A stretch of DNA of 64,000 nucleotides, from contig JAUJYZ010000968.1 of NCBI GenBank assembly GCA_033675265.1, forward strand, positions 167,751 through 231,750. The letters are read 5' to 3'. A program made the translations under genes and the position numbers. Of this stretch, positions 1 through 11,338 are shown in pieces. Source of the stretch: Actinostola sp. cb2023. Taxonomy: Eukaryota; Cnidaria; Anthozoa; Actiniaria; Actinostolidae. The notes beneath the pieces were generated by a model. It had not been told where the DNA came from. It searched no databases and worked only from the letters and a program-made list of their open reading frames with translations. Position 1 is the first letter of the stretch, and every line of letters starts with the position of its first letter.

Positions 1-778
1 GATACTCGACGGTTTGATTAAGTTTTTTTATGTCGTCTAATGCATTTGGAAGATACTTTTTGACAACCCATGATTTGTTGGAATAACCAGGGTGTTTTGT
101 TGAGGCTTTGAAAACCTTTCTGAATCCACCAACTCCCAATGGTTTTTCTTCAATAGTAAACTCAACTCGTGTTGGGTTTTTAGTCCATGACATATCAGAT
201 ATATCAAACGAGCGAAGTGAAATCAAGGTTGTCTTCTTTTGTTTCGTCACGAGTTTTCCCAGTTTCATCATATCTACCACAGATAAGCTTTTGGGATAAA
301 CTGTTCCCTTTGTTTTGCTTTCTTTTGTTGGAGTGGTTTCACTTTTAACAGCTCTTTTGATCTTCTTCACGGGTGTCGAGTGTTCATCATCACTCGAGCT
401 GAGGTCTTGATATTCGCATGACTTTATAAATCGAACATGGAATAATTTTTTTTCAGCTACTTGCTGGAGGCTTGAACAAGAAGGTCCTTGCTCCCCAGCA
501 AGGATATCGCAGCTTAAACCACCAGGTACAAGTGGGGCAAAGTGCTTCTCGCAGGCTCTTTTAATCCCTTCGATGGTCAGCTCTTCTTCGTCATATGTGA
601 CAAATTCTCTTGCCCCAACTCGAGTGTATTTTTGAGCCTTACCGAACACCGTGGCACTGAGTCGTTGAACAACTAATTCGTGGGTTTTTTCCTTTGATTT
701 TCCTAATTTTTCTCTGCCTTTCTGTGTTCTTTTACCTTTCATCTTGTCTTTAAAAGCCCCCCACGCTTTGTCCGCCAT
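1..778 (-). CDS. Alpha-kinase protein, 5' part (runs off left edge)
   Basis: An open frame starts at an ATG whose first base is 778 and stays open to the edge (259 codons, no stop). The start reads MADKAWGAF and is followed by a Lys-rich tail and a Ser/Asp/Glu linker. From about residue 205 the sequence fits the N-lobe of an atypical alpha-kinase (eEF2K/TRPM7/MHCK type): the glycine loop GVGGFRKVFKAS at about 215-226, then WVVKKYL with the expected ATP-site lysine at about 237. Such kinases phosphorylate Ser/Thr. The catalytic C-lobe and zinc-binding end would lie outside the window, so activity cannot be judged. No intron is needed in the visible part. A broken relative lies at 8.9-9.75 kb on the same strand. 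The N-terminal 200 residues are not recognised. Confidence 0.72.
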   Translation of the reverse strand, partial: MADKAWGAFKDKMKGKRTQKGREKLGKSKEKTHELVVQRLSATVFGKAQKYTRVGAREFVTYDEEELTIEGIKRACEKHFAPLVPGGLSCDILAGEQGPSCSSLQQVAEKKLFHVRFIKSCEYQDLSSSDDEHSTPVKKIKRAVKSETTPTKESKTKGTVYPKSLSVVDMMKLGKLVTKQKKTTLISLRSFDISDMSWTKNPTRVEFTIEEKPLGVGGFRKVFKASTKHPGYSNKSWVVKKYLPNALDDIKKLNQTVEY

Positions 779-850
779 GACAACAACTACTCGTCATGCG
801 ACCTTCCTGCAATGCATGCTGGGACGCATAAGTATCGAAGTGCATTATGG

Positions 851-1212
851 TCTATGGCAGCTCTAGGCCATGCATGATTTTTTTGAAATAAAAGTTAAAA
901 AAAAGCAAAACAATTTTAAAAAAACCGAGAGTAAAGTAAAAAAAAAACATATTAAAAAGAGTAAAAAAGCAAAACAATTAAAAAAAAAACGAAAGTGGAG
1001 TAAAAAAAAAAATTAAGAAAAGGAAAAAAAAGCAAAACAATTAAAAAAAACCAAAGAAAGTAAAAAAAAAAACATAATAAAAAAGGAAAAAAAATCAAAA
1101 CAATTTTAAAATAACAAAAGTAACTTAAAAAAAAACATGTATTAAAAAAATTAAAACATTAAAATTAAAACAATAAAATAATGTGAAAAATCTCTATGGC
1201 AGCTCTAGGCCA
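851..1212. repeat. A-rich degenerate tandem repeat between 20-bp direct repeats
   Basis: The 20-mer TCTATGGCAGCTCTAGGCCA occurs at 851-870 and again at 1193-1212. Between the copies lies A-rich DNA with a loose 50-60 bp period built around AAAGCAAAACAATT. This could be a slippage-expanded A-rich tract with a target or segment duplication at its ends. No coding potential is seen. Confidence 0.6.
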
Positions 1213-2039
1213 CCATACTTGTCAGAGATTATAACAAAATCTTTTCTTCGAATTCGTGTTGATTTTCAATACCCCATTTGGAATTTGCTCCAAAGGCCTT
1301 TTCCTTGAAATCAGAAGCATTAATTTGACAGAAGAAATACTGTAATCTATGATAGAACGAAATTTTATTCAAGTGTCAACTTGATTAGATTATTATATAC
1401 TGCACGTTCGTATTTTGAACGAGCTTCAAACTCCTGGACAACACGTGTTGAAATAAACTATTGTATTGTATTGTACCTCTGTCCCTCCCCGGAGTGTGCA
1501 TTTTTGTACGGCCGTTCAAAATCCGTGTCAGACTTGAAGGTACAGAGGTTCATGATGCCGATGAAAGTCACAAAAACCTTCCTCATGGATGCAGATAGCG
1601 ATGAGTAAGAGAAAGGAATGGTAGTGTGATTTATTGGACTTGTATTGGACTACAGTTTACCGAAAGAAATTTGGCGTTATGTCTAGTTTCGAGAAATTTA
1701 CGAGCATTTGAGTGGGACCATGTGAGTTCGCTGGCGGCCATGAGTGACCTACCTTCTATATTTTCTTACTGGTAGGGAATGTTTTTTAAAACCGCCGTAA
1801 CTCTCTCAATTTCAAGCGGAATGGCCTAGAAATTCCTACAGAGGTAAAGGACAACACAAGGAACAAGTATGAGGCGAATAAAGGCAATCGATTTTTTATT
1901 ATTTATTCAAGTACACCAGAACAAGAAAGCCTATACATTTACTGTATTTACGCCACTGATACTGAGCTTGGGCTACCTGTGGTTCACAAAATACAAAAAC
2001 AAAGTGTAACAAGCATTCATCTGTAAATTTCTGACAGAA
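1213..2039. other. No recognisable gene or repeat
   Basis: AT-rich DNA. A 75-codon frame at 1381-1608 has no recognisable motif and is probably chance. Confidence 0.5.
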
Positions 2040-2310
2040 AATAGCATTCTTCAAAACGTTTTCTTGTCAAAACACCAAACGGGGAAACGCACACTGATGA
2101 AAGTTGTCGATTCGCTTTGCCATTTTGATTTCATTCGTGAGATTTGAGACGCTTTTCAGGATAATTGAAAATTTGATCAGTAAAATCTCGCGTAAATAAA
2201 GGATTTTTAAGAAATAAATCCTTGCAGTTATTTTATTAAAGCTTTATAAAATGGTTTTCCATGTGTTGTGCTCTTATATCAACACGCGGGATGTTGGGAG
2301 AACACGAGAA
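2040..2310 (-). repeat. Dispersed repeat, copy 1 (related to 42.8-43.3 kb)
   Basis: The reverse complement of this stretch aligns by eye with 42.78-43.3 kb. Shared blocks include TTTATTTACGCGAGATT, GAAATCAAAATGGCAA and GTTTTGACA. ACGCGGGATGTTGGGAGAAC is also found in both regions (about 2285 and 42790), though on the same strand. The family is unidentified. No reliable protein is encoded. Confidence 0.55.
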
Positions 2311-2599
2311 AAGCTTTAAATTTATAAAGCTTAATTATTTTAAGTTTAAGTTTAACTAATTACTATATTGTAAGAGCTTCGAGACTATTTATTATTATTT
2401 ACTTTCCGGGAGCCGTTGGGGGATGGGGGGTTTGGATTGGTGTTTTTACAGTTAATGTCACTTGACGCGAACCGTGATCTTTCCTTTTCTTGTAAATTCA
2501 GTGCTCTATATGCAATGCTGTAAAGCACAAAATGCACATCCACCATTCCTATTTCCATTTAATTTCTCTTAAGAGTTAGACAATGTCAATTTCCCATGT

Positions 2600-2880
2600 A
2601 ATTCCTGACAGTAACTCCTCCCCAAATTCAGGGTATGATTGATAGGTTGATGGTAATTCCAGCACTAATCCACAAGTGTGGGCAATGGGTTTACTTAGAC
2701 CATTTTCAGTTTGGTTAAAGGTCACTTGTAGTTTATCAAATAGCATCAGCTCCGACCCACTGACAAACCTTTAAAATTGGTTCAGTTTGGTTTTGTCAAG
2801 TCAAGCCCCCTTGGAAAAGCATTCAGATCAATCTTATGTTTTTTTTATCTTTGTGTGCCAGCACCTTTTTAACCCTTTCC
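2600..2880 (-). pseudogene. Degenerate coding fragment, copy 1 of a two-copy family
   Basis: On the minus strand one frame reads KPIAHTCGLVLELP followed by STYQSYPEF. A second copy at 6696-7081 reads GRPIANTFG and PSTYQSFPEL at the same place, so the similarity is at protein level. The order HTC, then LELP, then Y-x-S, resembles the end of a HECT C-lobe (Cys followed by L-x-LP-x-Y). That is a weak resemblance only. The frame is broken and short. Confidence 0.35.
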
Positions 2881-3077
2881 CTACTGACCCCGCCCATGTG
2901 TAAACCACTGTTATTTCCTGGGCTAATCTCAGAGTTCTGAAGCCAAGTCTACCCAAAACCAAAACATGCATGCTCAGTAGATTTCTAGAGCATTAGATGA
3001 ATTCAAACATACAAAATTAGAAAGTCCAATGGTTTTTTAATGATAATCTTTAGAAATGGGTAAGTAACACAACTTAA

Positions 3078-4063
3078 GGTATCAGGGTACCCCAAACGAC
3101 CATCATGCACGCAACACGCTCTAGCACGTACTCGTTACGCTAAAACCTCTATAAAGTATACATTTTCTGAAAGCTGAATAAATGCAGAATTCAATAAAAC
3201 AATTAAGTTTTAGAACAGTATATTTGAAATAGGTAAAAAAGTTCAAACATACAGCCGCAATTTATCGGAAATCCTCGACTAATACCTCTATAAGCTCATG
3301 AGATATAGCTTACAAAAAAGGTGTCTCCGTTTATTGATAAATTAACCCGTTGCGTTTTTATACGGTCCTAAACTTCGAGCTCTGCAAAAACTGGAAAACA
3401 CTTTACAAAACAAGTTATAACTTTCGAAGGAAATTGAATAATACAATTCGGAGATACCTATTTGAAGGATATTTATCTGACAAAGTGTCTACCAGCTAAA
3501 TCTGATAAAATTCCTTTGACCGGGAACTCAAAATGTGCGCTTGATTGATGGCTATTTTGTTTCCGAAATAAAAGGCAAAAGAGTTTTCAAGTCAAGTGGC
3601 GCCTTTGTTTACACAAGCGTGGATAATCCACCACAAATATGTCATCCAATACCTGATGACATATGAATGGCATTCATAAGTAGATCGCCTTACAGTACGT
3701 AGCGTTCGTAACACAACGATGCAGGAAAACAAAGTTACTGTTGGCGGAAAATACGAGCACTTTGTGTGTGGTTTAGCATCTTATTCAAGGATGTTTTGAG
3801 TGAGCAGTTACGATTTTTGGATACTTTCTTCGCATCTGAATCTTTGTGGAAAGTCTGTTGCGTGAATGCTGTTGACAGCTTGCTTGTCAACATCTTTTAG
3901 CATCAAATGAAATCCAAAATGCGTTTTTTGATTCTAACTTTTTAGGAAAAAAATATTTTTAGATTCTGTTTTTTGGAGATGGTAGATAATATTCAATTTG
4001 ACATGATTATAAAAAAAAATCAAAACCGGTGGTTTGAAAGATTTTTTGGGGTACCCTGATACC
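3078..4063. mobile_element. TTAA-flanked non-autonomous DNA transposon A
   Basis: Terminal inverted repeats GGTATCAGGGTACCCCAAA (left, 3078) and its complement (right, ending 4063) are each bordered by TTAA (3074-3077 and 4064-4067). About 986 bp, with no coding frame. TTAA target duplications are typical of piggyBac and Kolobok, so one of these probably moved it. Its right TTAA is also the left TTAA of the next element. Confidence 0.75.
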
Positions 4064-4067
4064 TTAA

Positions 4068-4603
4068 GGTGGCTCGAAGTAGTTTTTAACTGACCACACT
4101 TCTACTTTTCATTTGGTGAATTGATAGACTTATCTTAGACCGATCAAAACGATGGCAAAGATGAACATTTAGAATTATATCAATTTCAGCTCGATCGAAG
4201 TTTCCTTGGCAACGATAAACAAAGATAAACAAAGATCGTTGAAATCAGTATATGATAAACTACATACTAACTAAGCAAAGTATCTGAGACAGAATTCAAA
4301 CTTTTTGATCAGAGCGATTTTTAATAATTTGCATATAGAATGTTTAGTATGTAGTTTATCACGCATATAGTCGCTTGTCGAGAGCTTATCGAAATGTTGA
4401 GATATTTTAGTAAAACTGATTTCAACGATCTTTGTTTATCGTTGCCAAGGAAACCTCGATTGAGCTGAAATTGACATAATTCTAAATTTCCATTTTTGCC
4501 CGATAACTGGTGCAAAAGTCGTTTTGATCGGTCTAGGATAAGTCTATCAATTCGCCAAATGAAAAGTGTAAGTGTGGTCAGTAAAAAACTACTTTGAGTC
4601 ACC
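4068..4603. mobile_element. TTAA-flanked palindromic MITE B
   Basis: The two halves are long inverted repeats: GGTGGCTCGAAGTAGTTTTT at the left and its near-complement ending at 4603. Flanks are TTAA at 4064-4067 and 4604-4607. The arms share over 150 bp (blocks include TCGTTGCCAAGGAAAC and GACTTATC). The 93-codon frame inside is a by-product of the palindrome. It abuts element A and shares one TTAA with it. Confidence 0.78.
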
Positions 4604-4804
4604 TTAAAATGAACTGATTTTTCAGCTCAAAAAAATGGATTATGATCTTTATGAATTTGCCGCCATGACATTCAAAGCGTTTCATTTGCAGATCTGCAGA
4701 GAAACTTACAAATGGCCAGTATTGAATCAAGATATATTATATACACTTATCAAAGTTCGATTTGTAATAAGAATGAGTTCTAAACATCCGATTGTGTGTT
4801 GTAT

Positions 4805-6048
4805 TTACTGTGAATGATACTCGAGGAAGCAAGGTTCTTTGTATGAAGCAATGCTGCACTGTGAGCACTCGTAAATCGTCTCCTTCGCTCGACCGCTTGC
4901 AGTCTGTCGTCCAGTTTTTTTGCATTGCACACAGTGAACACAGTGCCTCCTAGCATTTCTCTCTCTCCTTGAAATAAAATATTCAGGAACATTTTCTGGC
5001 GTCACATTCTGCTGTACAGCAGCTGCTTTTAAAGATCTTTTCTTGTTTTCCGATCGGCTAGAAAACCCACCAATTAGTTGATCGGCGAGTGCCAAACGGT
5101 GATCTCGTAGGGAGTATCTCTTTGGTCATTGAGAGTATTCTTTCTCAAGAATGAAGGAATTATTGATCAGGACCTCAAAAATAAACCAAAAGAGTGTACC
5201 ACTTGTGGGATGAGCGACAAATGTTGTAAAAAGAGCGAAATTGATCAGACTGATATATCTTTACTTGGCTGATAGCAAGCTTGCACTTTGTTGTTGGTCA
5301 AATTTTACAGAGACGATCGAAATTATCTTCGCCACGCTTGGGCTCAACAGAAGAGTCATTGAAGTGAAGAAATCGGTTTATTTCCTCAAATCTGTTCTTG
5401 GTCATGACTTTTTTAATACCTTCATTCCCTAAGTAAGCGTTCGTTGACCAATAATCAGCAGTTGTTGGGAGGGAATTTAGCCCATGATTATACAAACACC
5501 AAAGAAGGCTTTCATTTCGACTGCTGTAGTGTCAGTCCACTTGTCAAGTCATTGTTGATTTACCTCGAGATTTTTTTGTGTATAACGGTTTGTTTCTTTA
5601 ACGATATTGACCAAAATATCTCGGTCAAAAAGGATGTTAAACGTTTTGCTAGTAGGAGAGACAAATTGTTCAACAACAACATGAGTCAAATCACCCCGCC
5701 CGTCCACGCCACATCACCGCTTTTGCCATCATCACTATTGATTTCTTCACTTTCACTGTCTTGTTTGTCGCTACTTTCACTCTCTAAATCACTGAAGTTT
5801 AAATCAGAAACTGATGATCCAACTTCAGAATCGGAATCGCCAAAAATATCATTGTATTTTTCTTGAGTTTCGACCATAGGTTCTTGTGCATACGCCATTT
5901 GTAATTTTTGAAAACCAAAATACTTTGAAAGCACGTGCAGTCTTACTGAAGCGGTTAATTTAAGCGCACTATCTGCCATTTGATTGACCAATGCTTTGTG
6001 ATATATTAAAAAACTATAGAAAGCAAAAAGCCTGTCTGGGGCTAACAA
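4805..6048 (-). pseudogene. piggyBac transposase pseudogene, catalytic core deleted
   Basis: The N-terminal part (6048 down to about 5560) is acidic and Ser-rich (YNDIFGDSDSEVG) and leads into the domain read as DILVNIVKETNRYTQ. After stops, 5495-5298 gives the piggyBac signature YWSTNAYLGNEGIKKVM with FLHFNDSSVEPKRGEDNFDRL. Then about 200 bp separates it from the C-terminal part (5095-4805), with LADQLIGGFSSR and a Cys-rich ring (CVHCVQC, YECSQCS, CFLEYH). Normal piggyBac transposases are about 550-600 residues with a DDD catalytic triad. The triad region is missing here, so the copy cannot be active. Several nonsense and frame changes confirm decay. Its own terminal repeats were not located. 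Confidence 0.82.
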
Positions 6049-6196
6049 GGGATCTTTTTTTGCGTCGGGCGGTATAGGGCGGTACAGGAAATTCTGCCAT
6101 GTTTTTTTCAGTGCGGTGTAGTAGGGAAAGGGGCAAATCTTTCTTTTGCAGCAACATTTTTTATTTTTTTTATTTTACGGTGATTCGTTTTAATAC

Positions 6197-6318
6197 ATAC
6201 AATCATTCTCAAAAAGGTTGTCCAGATGAAAAGACTACAATAAAGTCACGTGGTTCATCATGTATTCAATTTCCTTGTGTGGAATTTCAATTTGAGATGC
6301 AAAAGTACACGCCATCGT
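6197..6318. mobile_element. Half copy of a palindromic MITE (family of 44.1 kb)
   Basis: ATACAATCATTCTCAAAAAG, TTGTCCAGATGAAAAGACTA and CAATTTGAGATGCAAAAGTA match the left half of the complete palindrome at 44120-44366. The right inverted arm is absent. Confidence 0.65.
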
Positions 6319-6695
6319 GAAGTTGAAGAAGCCAAATAACTTTATCATTTTCTGAAATTTAGAAATTTTAAGAAATTAAGCACAAAATACAAAACCACTA
6401 TTCCTATTTCAATTAAGTTTCTGTTAACAGTTAGATAATGTCATTTCTCAATACTATGCAGCAGAATCTAAAAATATAGTAAAAAAACACTGGCAAAAAT
6501 GGAATAAACTTTTAAAAGCTCTATAATCTACAGAAAAAATCAGTAGGTGACCGGCCGGGAATACCGCAAATTAGTACTATTATAGTCACAGGTATATTAC
6601 TGTATTTGTAAATCAACTGTAATAAGTATATTAAGGTAAATAAGTATTTTGAATGTTAATTAATGATGTAAATTTTTTTGTGACAAATAAAGTTA

Positions 6696-7081
6696 TTAAG
6701 AAAATATTTTTTTAGGTGACAGGATATTCAATTCAGGAAATGATTGATAGGTTGAGGGCACATATCCAAAAGTGTTGGCAATGGGTCTACCTAGAACATT
6801 GGTTTTGTCAAGCCCCCTTACATACCTCTTGAGATCTCTTCCTATTTCATTTGTGGCTTCTGCCCTGATGGCTTCAACTTTCACATTGGAAGGGAAAAGC
6901 ATTTGCATAAATATTGTGGTTTTTGAATTAGCTCTTTGTGGGCCAGCACCTCTATGATCTTTTTAAGCGAATCTTTCTTTTGCAACAACTTTGAAGTCGA
7001 AGATTCCAAATACCTTTCTGGGTCAGGTTCATCCCCAGTTAGGCATCTATCCATCAATATACATTGCTTTCTGAGACACAA
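6696..7081 (-). pseudogene. Degenerate coding fragment, copy 2 of a two-copy family
   Basis: Two overlapping frames (7081-6881 and 6908-6696) join by one frameshift near 6890. The first has DPERYLESSTSKLLQKKDSL, the second EAIRAEATNEIGRDLKRYV and PSTYQSFPEL. The end matches the fragment at 2600-2880. The family is not recognised with confidence. The tail is slightly HECT-like, but the cysteine expected there is replaced (HTC in copy 1, NTF here). Confidence 0.4.
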
Positions 7082-7439
7082 TGTCTAAACGATGCAATCA
7101 AAAGACATGTGCAAATAATGTTTTCAACATTAACAGTGGGAAGTACCTGTGTGATGAAGGTAGGATGGACATCGTTTCTGTCAGGTTGTCGCTATGACAA
7201 CGTTTCTCCTTGCTAGTAATGAATAACGTGCATTGCAGGGGCGGGTCCAGGATTTTTTAAACAGGGGGTTCTGTAATATGAGTGACAAAGCTGCGAGCTA
7301 CTAGGTCTGCCCCCTAGAAAAAATTGAAATCTAAAAGCTCTGGAAGGCAATTTTTAGAAACCTGGAGTTTTTTATTAACACAACAAAACTAAAGTTTTAG
7401 TAAAATTTTGAGTTTATTCGACATCCAACAAAGATACGT

Positions 7440-8290
7440 GGAAGAGTCTTCTTGGGTGAGCTTGTATAAAGGCTTCACATACTTCATTGATTCAAATCCT
7501 CTCAGAATAGTGCATGGCCATTACTGTGAGGTCAGAGGCGCTCATCAGATATGGTCGACCTGGAGTAGGTCTTTTAAGGCCTCTGCTTCTGAACTATTTA
7601 TATACAGGGTGCATGCTATCACTAGAAGGTAGTGAATGTTTGGCAGATAATCTTCATCACATGCACTAAGCGCTTGTAGAAGGTTTTCTGAAACTTCATT
7701 TCTTGCAGCCTTCTAAAGCCTGCCATCTTCTCAGTTCATTTTCCAGGGATTTGGTTAATGGAAGATATTTCCCAATGCATACCTTCTATATTGTCAGTAA
7801 GTTGCACACTGTTACTCACTATGATCAATGGCACTAGACACAGAAGGTAACAGGCATGACGTGCTTGCCCAGGAAATATATCTTTCATCTGAATAATGAG
7901 TCAAGTCGAGAAGAGGAATGGCAACATATTTCTTGTAGTGATCCATTGGACTGGTGCTGGGAATATTCGTTCTATTCCTTGGAATCAGTCTGTTCCTAAC
8001 GCCCATGCCAGTAGTATTTCGTTGTACCTAACAGTAAAATCAGCGTGAATGCCTTCTCTGGTGGTATGGATACTTTGAATGACTCTCTCAACCATACTGT
8101 ACACCTCGAAGATATATCGATCCCGTTTTTGAATCTTTGAAGCAAGATATTTTACTTCATCCAGGATGTTCTTTGTTGTGATGAAAACGACAACAATGAG
8201 GCCTTCAGAACGTGTAATTCCAATATCTTTGTACATATCGTGGTGGCATTCGTTTTTTCCAGATGCATCAAATGGCTCTAAATGCAACAC
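7440..8290 (-). pseudogene. hAT-family transposase pseudogene (C-terminal half)
   Basis: Pieces in three frames follow the order of a hAT transposase of the THAP12/DUF4371 kind. First a helical segment (ILDEVKYLASKIQKRDRYIF, 8290 to 7985). Then NIPSTSPMDHYKKYVAIPLLD (from about 7950), matching the 'EYY..IPFLD' block. Then NIEGMHWE, LTKSLENELRRWQALEG, LLQALSACDEDYLPNIHYLL and the dimerisation signature IACTLYINSSEAEA, where S-x-E-A-E is typical. Frameshifts and stops separate the pieces. The N-terminal zinc finger and first catalytic Asp are not visible. It is a dead remnant; the terminal repeats were not found. Confidence 0.75.
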
Positions 8291-8926
8291 ATATTGTTTG
8301 TTGAAAATGACACCTTCATTTACATTACCATGTTATGTGCTTTCCTTGTGCAATTCTGTGAGGGAAATATCATAATTATATATACATGTACCTCGTATTT
8401 TATTGTTACTAAGTTTCGAGGTTTTACACCATTAGCTGTTAGCCACTGGCTCTTTCAATTCTGTGGATAAAATGTCATACTTATACATACATACCTGCAT
8501 ATTTCATAACAGGCCGAAACATCATTGCTTTTGAAGCAATATAGGCTTGTTTATTTTGTAATCAGTCTTCCGTCAATGTTACAATTTAATTATCTGGCAA
8601 AGGCACAGGGTCTAGTAGTGAATTTAGAGGTAAACATTGAACCAGATTTGAAAGCACATGCGAAGTGGACACTTCCACATCTGTTAATGTTAGACCAACA
8701 CCTAAACAGGGAGACACATGGTTAATAGTTTTAATGGGGAGTTTGCAGTAACTTTTGCTCTATTCTTCGTAATTACTTCAAGATTTCAACTTTTGCTAAC
8801 TTTGGTGTGCTCTTTTCAAATACTGCATTTTTGTTTTTGTTGGATTATAATGCATTTAAAATGACACGCAAGATCTGCAAACTCCCCATTCATTTTTTCC
8901 TCCTGCAAATGAACGAAATCTCTTAC

Positions 8927-9752
8927 CTTGTAAATCAGTGACAATCATATTCCCATCGATGTAATTAAAACACCAATGGGCGAATGCCTGGCACACTTTT
9001 CCAGGGTTGGTGGACCCATGCTTGGTTGCCACACCTAGGTTATTAAAAAGTTGCCTTCCAACGCTTCCTCCATGAAGACAGGCTCGAGCTCAGCCTGTGC
9101 TGTGTTAGCCTCTTCAATAAGGAAGCTTGGCACAATTCTGAAATGTAATAAATGGCAACAATTCAACATTTAATTCCATGTTATAAAATAATGGATTTAA
9201 GCACCTATACAAAATAAAAACAAATTAACCTACTCAAATCTGAAAGCACTTCCAAAAGAAGGCAAACCATTCATTTCCACCTGAAATTGGTGCGCCACTT
9301 GACTGGCAACCATCTGTGTTTGTACTTCCAAAAATAATACAATTAAATTAAAAAAATAATTTGGGGAAAGTGTGAATCAACATAATTCATAAATCTCCTC
9401 AGTGTCATTCTGTTTTTGAACACTTGCTACTGCCTTGCTCCATTCGCCGACTGTATAAAACATTATAAAGAAATTGTAGCTATAAATTTTGCCCTCTTAC
9501 CTTCATGGCGATACCTTTGAGGCTACGCCCTGCTTCCTCAACCTTCTCTTTTAAGGAAGGCAAGCATGTTTTTAGGATAACCTGCTTTTCTGGTCTGAAG
9601 CTTTGCAAAAGGGGGTTTGCATTGGATAAAGAGCCAAATTTGGCTTTGTATGCCTGTCGCATGCCCCCTTTCGCAAATTACTCTTTGGCTTTTTCCATTA
9701 TACTAATCAACCCGAGTAGTTGCCATGTCTTCTTGACCAAATCAAACGTCAT
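8927..9752 (-). pseudogene. Alpha-kinase pseudogene, three exons
   Basis: Exon 1 (9752-9501) reads MTFDLVKKTWQ, then an in-frame TAA, then the alpha-kinase loop FAKGGMRQAYKAKF and the lysine strand QVILKTCLPSLKEKVEE, ending at a GTAAGA donor. Exon 2 (about 9326-9235) reads VQTQMVASQVAHQFQVEMN; its acceptor looks mutated. Exon 3 (9137-8927, TTTCAG acceptor, GTAAGA donor) reads IVPSFLIEEANTAQAELEP, shifts frame near 9040, and continues KVCQAFAHWCFNYI, then DGNMIVTDLQG, the conserved C-lobe stretch with the metal-binding Asp. Exon order and motifs make the family assignment firm, while the stop and frameshift make it a pseudogene. It may derive from the kinase at the left edge of the window. Confidence 0.75.
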
Positions 9753-9891
9753 GGTCTGTTAAACTCGACCTGAAAAGAGACAATAAACACACGTGCAAAA
9801 TGCTGAACAATAATTTTATTATTATTTTAATTAAAAATTTAACATTTTCACAGGTAATGAGAAAAAATGCAGAAAACTTGGAGTGATTTAA

Positions 9892-10274
9892 AGTGCCTAT
9901 GAAACGAAAATGTCGATCCTTGTTTTATTGTACATTATTGTTGTTTGGTCTTTCTCTGAACATTTGCTGTATTTAAATGTCGACTTTGAGTGTGCGAACA
10001 TTTTCTTTTCACAGTTCGATTTTCAACCAAAATGTGCGACAAGAGACTGGGCTCTTGACAATGACTCGGTGACGTCAAGAGCTTGTGTATGCCTTTGTTT
10101 GCACAACTCCTGACGTCGCACTTTGAAACCCAAAATGCCCAACTTCGAGCGCAAAATAAAAATTGTTCCTGAAGCTCAATTCACTTTTTATTAACGTCGT
10201 GTAAACAAGCAAATACTAAACTATCGTAGTAGCAAATGAAAACGGGGTCTGTTTTTTTTCGTTTCATAGGCACT
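9892..10274. mobile_element. TTAA-flanked MITE, AGTGCCTATG family
   Basis: Inverted ends AGTGCCTATGAAACGAAAA (9892) and the complement (ending 10274) sit between TTAA at 9888-9891 and 10275-10278. 383 bp, non-coding, with two TGACGTC motifs inside. Its AGTG ends resemble those of the two-gene elements at 39.8 and 58.4 kb. Confidence 0.78.
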
Positions 10275-10278
10275 TTAA

Positions 10279-11112
10279 TGTCAATGTCAAAATTATTGTA
10301 TTGTCAATTATACAGTATAATTAAATGTTGTACTTGTGATTATTAGTCAGTTGGTGATATTTTAGGATGTAATATTCCTTGATTTCACCTTTAGTTGTTA
10401 TCGATGGAGGAAGCACACCCATCAGGGTGGTTTTCGACAACATGTTCCCTTATTTGAAAGAAATTTGAGAGTTCATTTGAACATGCAATTGCTGTTAAGC
10501 CTGTGCTTTCTTGTAGATATACAGCACAACCGATATGAAGTGAATCTTACACTGTAGGAATATACATGTGTAAGTGTAAGTCTTGTGCAAAGTTTAATAA
10601 TCTGACAATTAGAGTAACAGTAATCATTAGAGTCATTTTTGTATGAGTGGGAAACCTACGGTACACATCTATTCAACCAATCACAGTGCGCAAAATCATT
10701 TCTCAACCAATCAGAATGCTTGGATGCCGCACGATGATGGCGCGATACGGTCACCGCATGGCACGTACTGTACCGTAACTACTTCCCACGCTTATGAAAA
10801 CGACTCTGTGAAATATACATGTAATAAAACAAATCATATGGTGCCCTTGAAAACTAGCAATAATATTATTGCAATAATATTATTCAATTCATATATAATC
10901 GATTTTCAAAATAACAACAATTTGTGTCATATACACTTTAATATTCAAAAACAGTTTGGCAACCTGCCTTCAACACATTATCTAGTGTAGTTGGCTTGTT
11001 GAAGGGTATCTACATGTATATATATAACAACAAATACAAATTTAGGTCAATACAGTACCATTGCAAACAATAATAATTATAAGTTATATGGTAATTTGTC
11101 GCTTGGTAATTG
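10279..11112. other. No recognisable gene
   Basis: AT-rich. The 115-codon frame at 10643-10990 is His/Asn-rich, has no motif and is probably chance. Confidence 0.45.
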
Positions 11113-11210
11113 TTAGTAATGTCGTTCGTAAGGTTTCATCAAGCGTAAAACGACTCTAGCGTAAAAAGACTATTTGCACTTGATGAAACCTTACGAACTA
11201 CATTACTAAT
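11113..11210. repeat. Short palindromic element (98 bp)
   Basis: Left arm TTCGTAAGGTTTCATCAAG pairs with right arm CTTGATGAAACCTTACGAA around a loop with two CGTAAAA(C/A)GACT repeats. Foldback MITE or hairpin. Confidence 0.6.
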
Positions 11211-11338
11211 AATTATGTTTTATGACTATACTAGTTTTTACGGTTTTCACATGTAATGTCAAAAATAGTATAGTCATGCATGTCTAACTCACATGAAAGC
11301 CTAAAAAGACCAATTGAAAATGTACATTGTACTGTATA

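Noticed and set aside
4321..4602. 93-codon frame on the minus strand
   Set aside because: It lies inside a palindromic MITE arm; the composition comes from the inverted repeat.
5444..5866. 140-codon Ser/Leu-rich plus-strand frame
   Set aside because: It is the antisense of the acidic N-terminal part of piggyBac.
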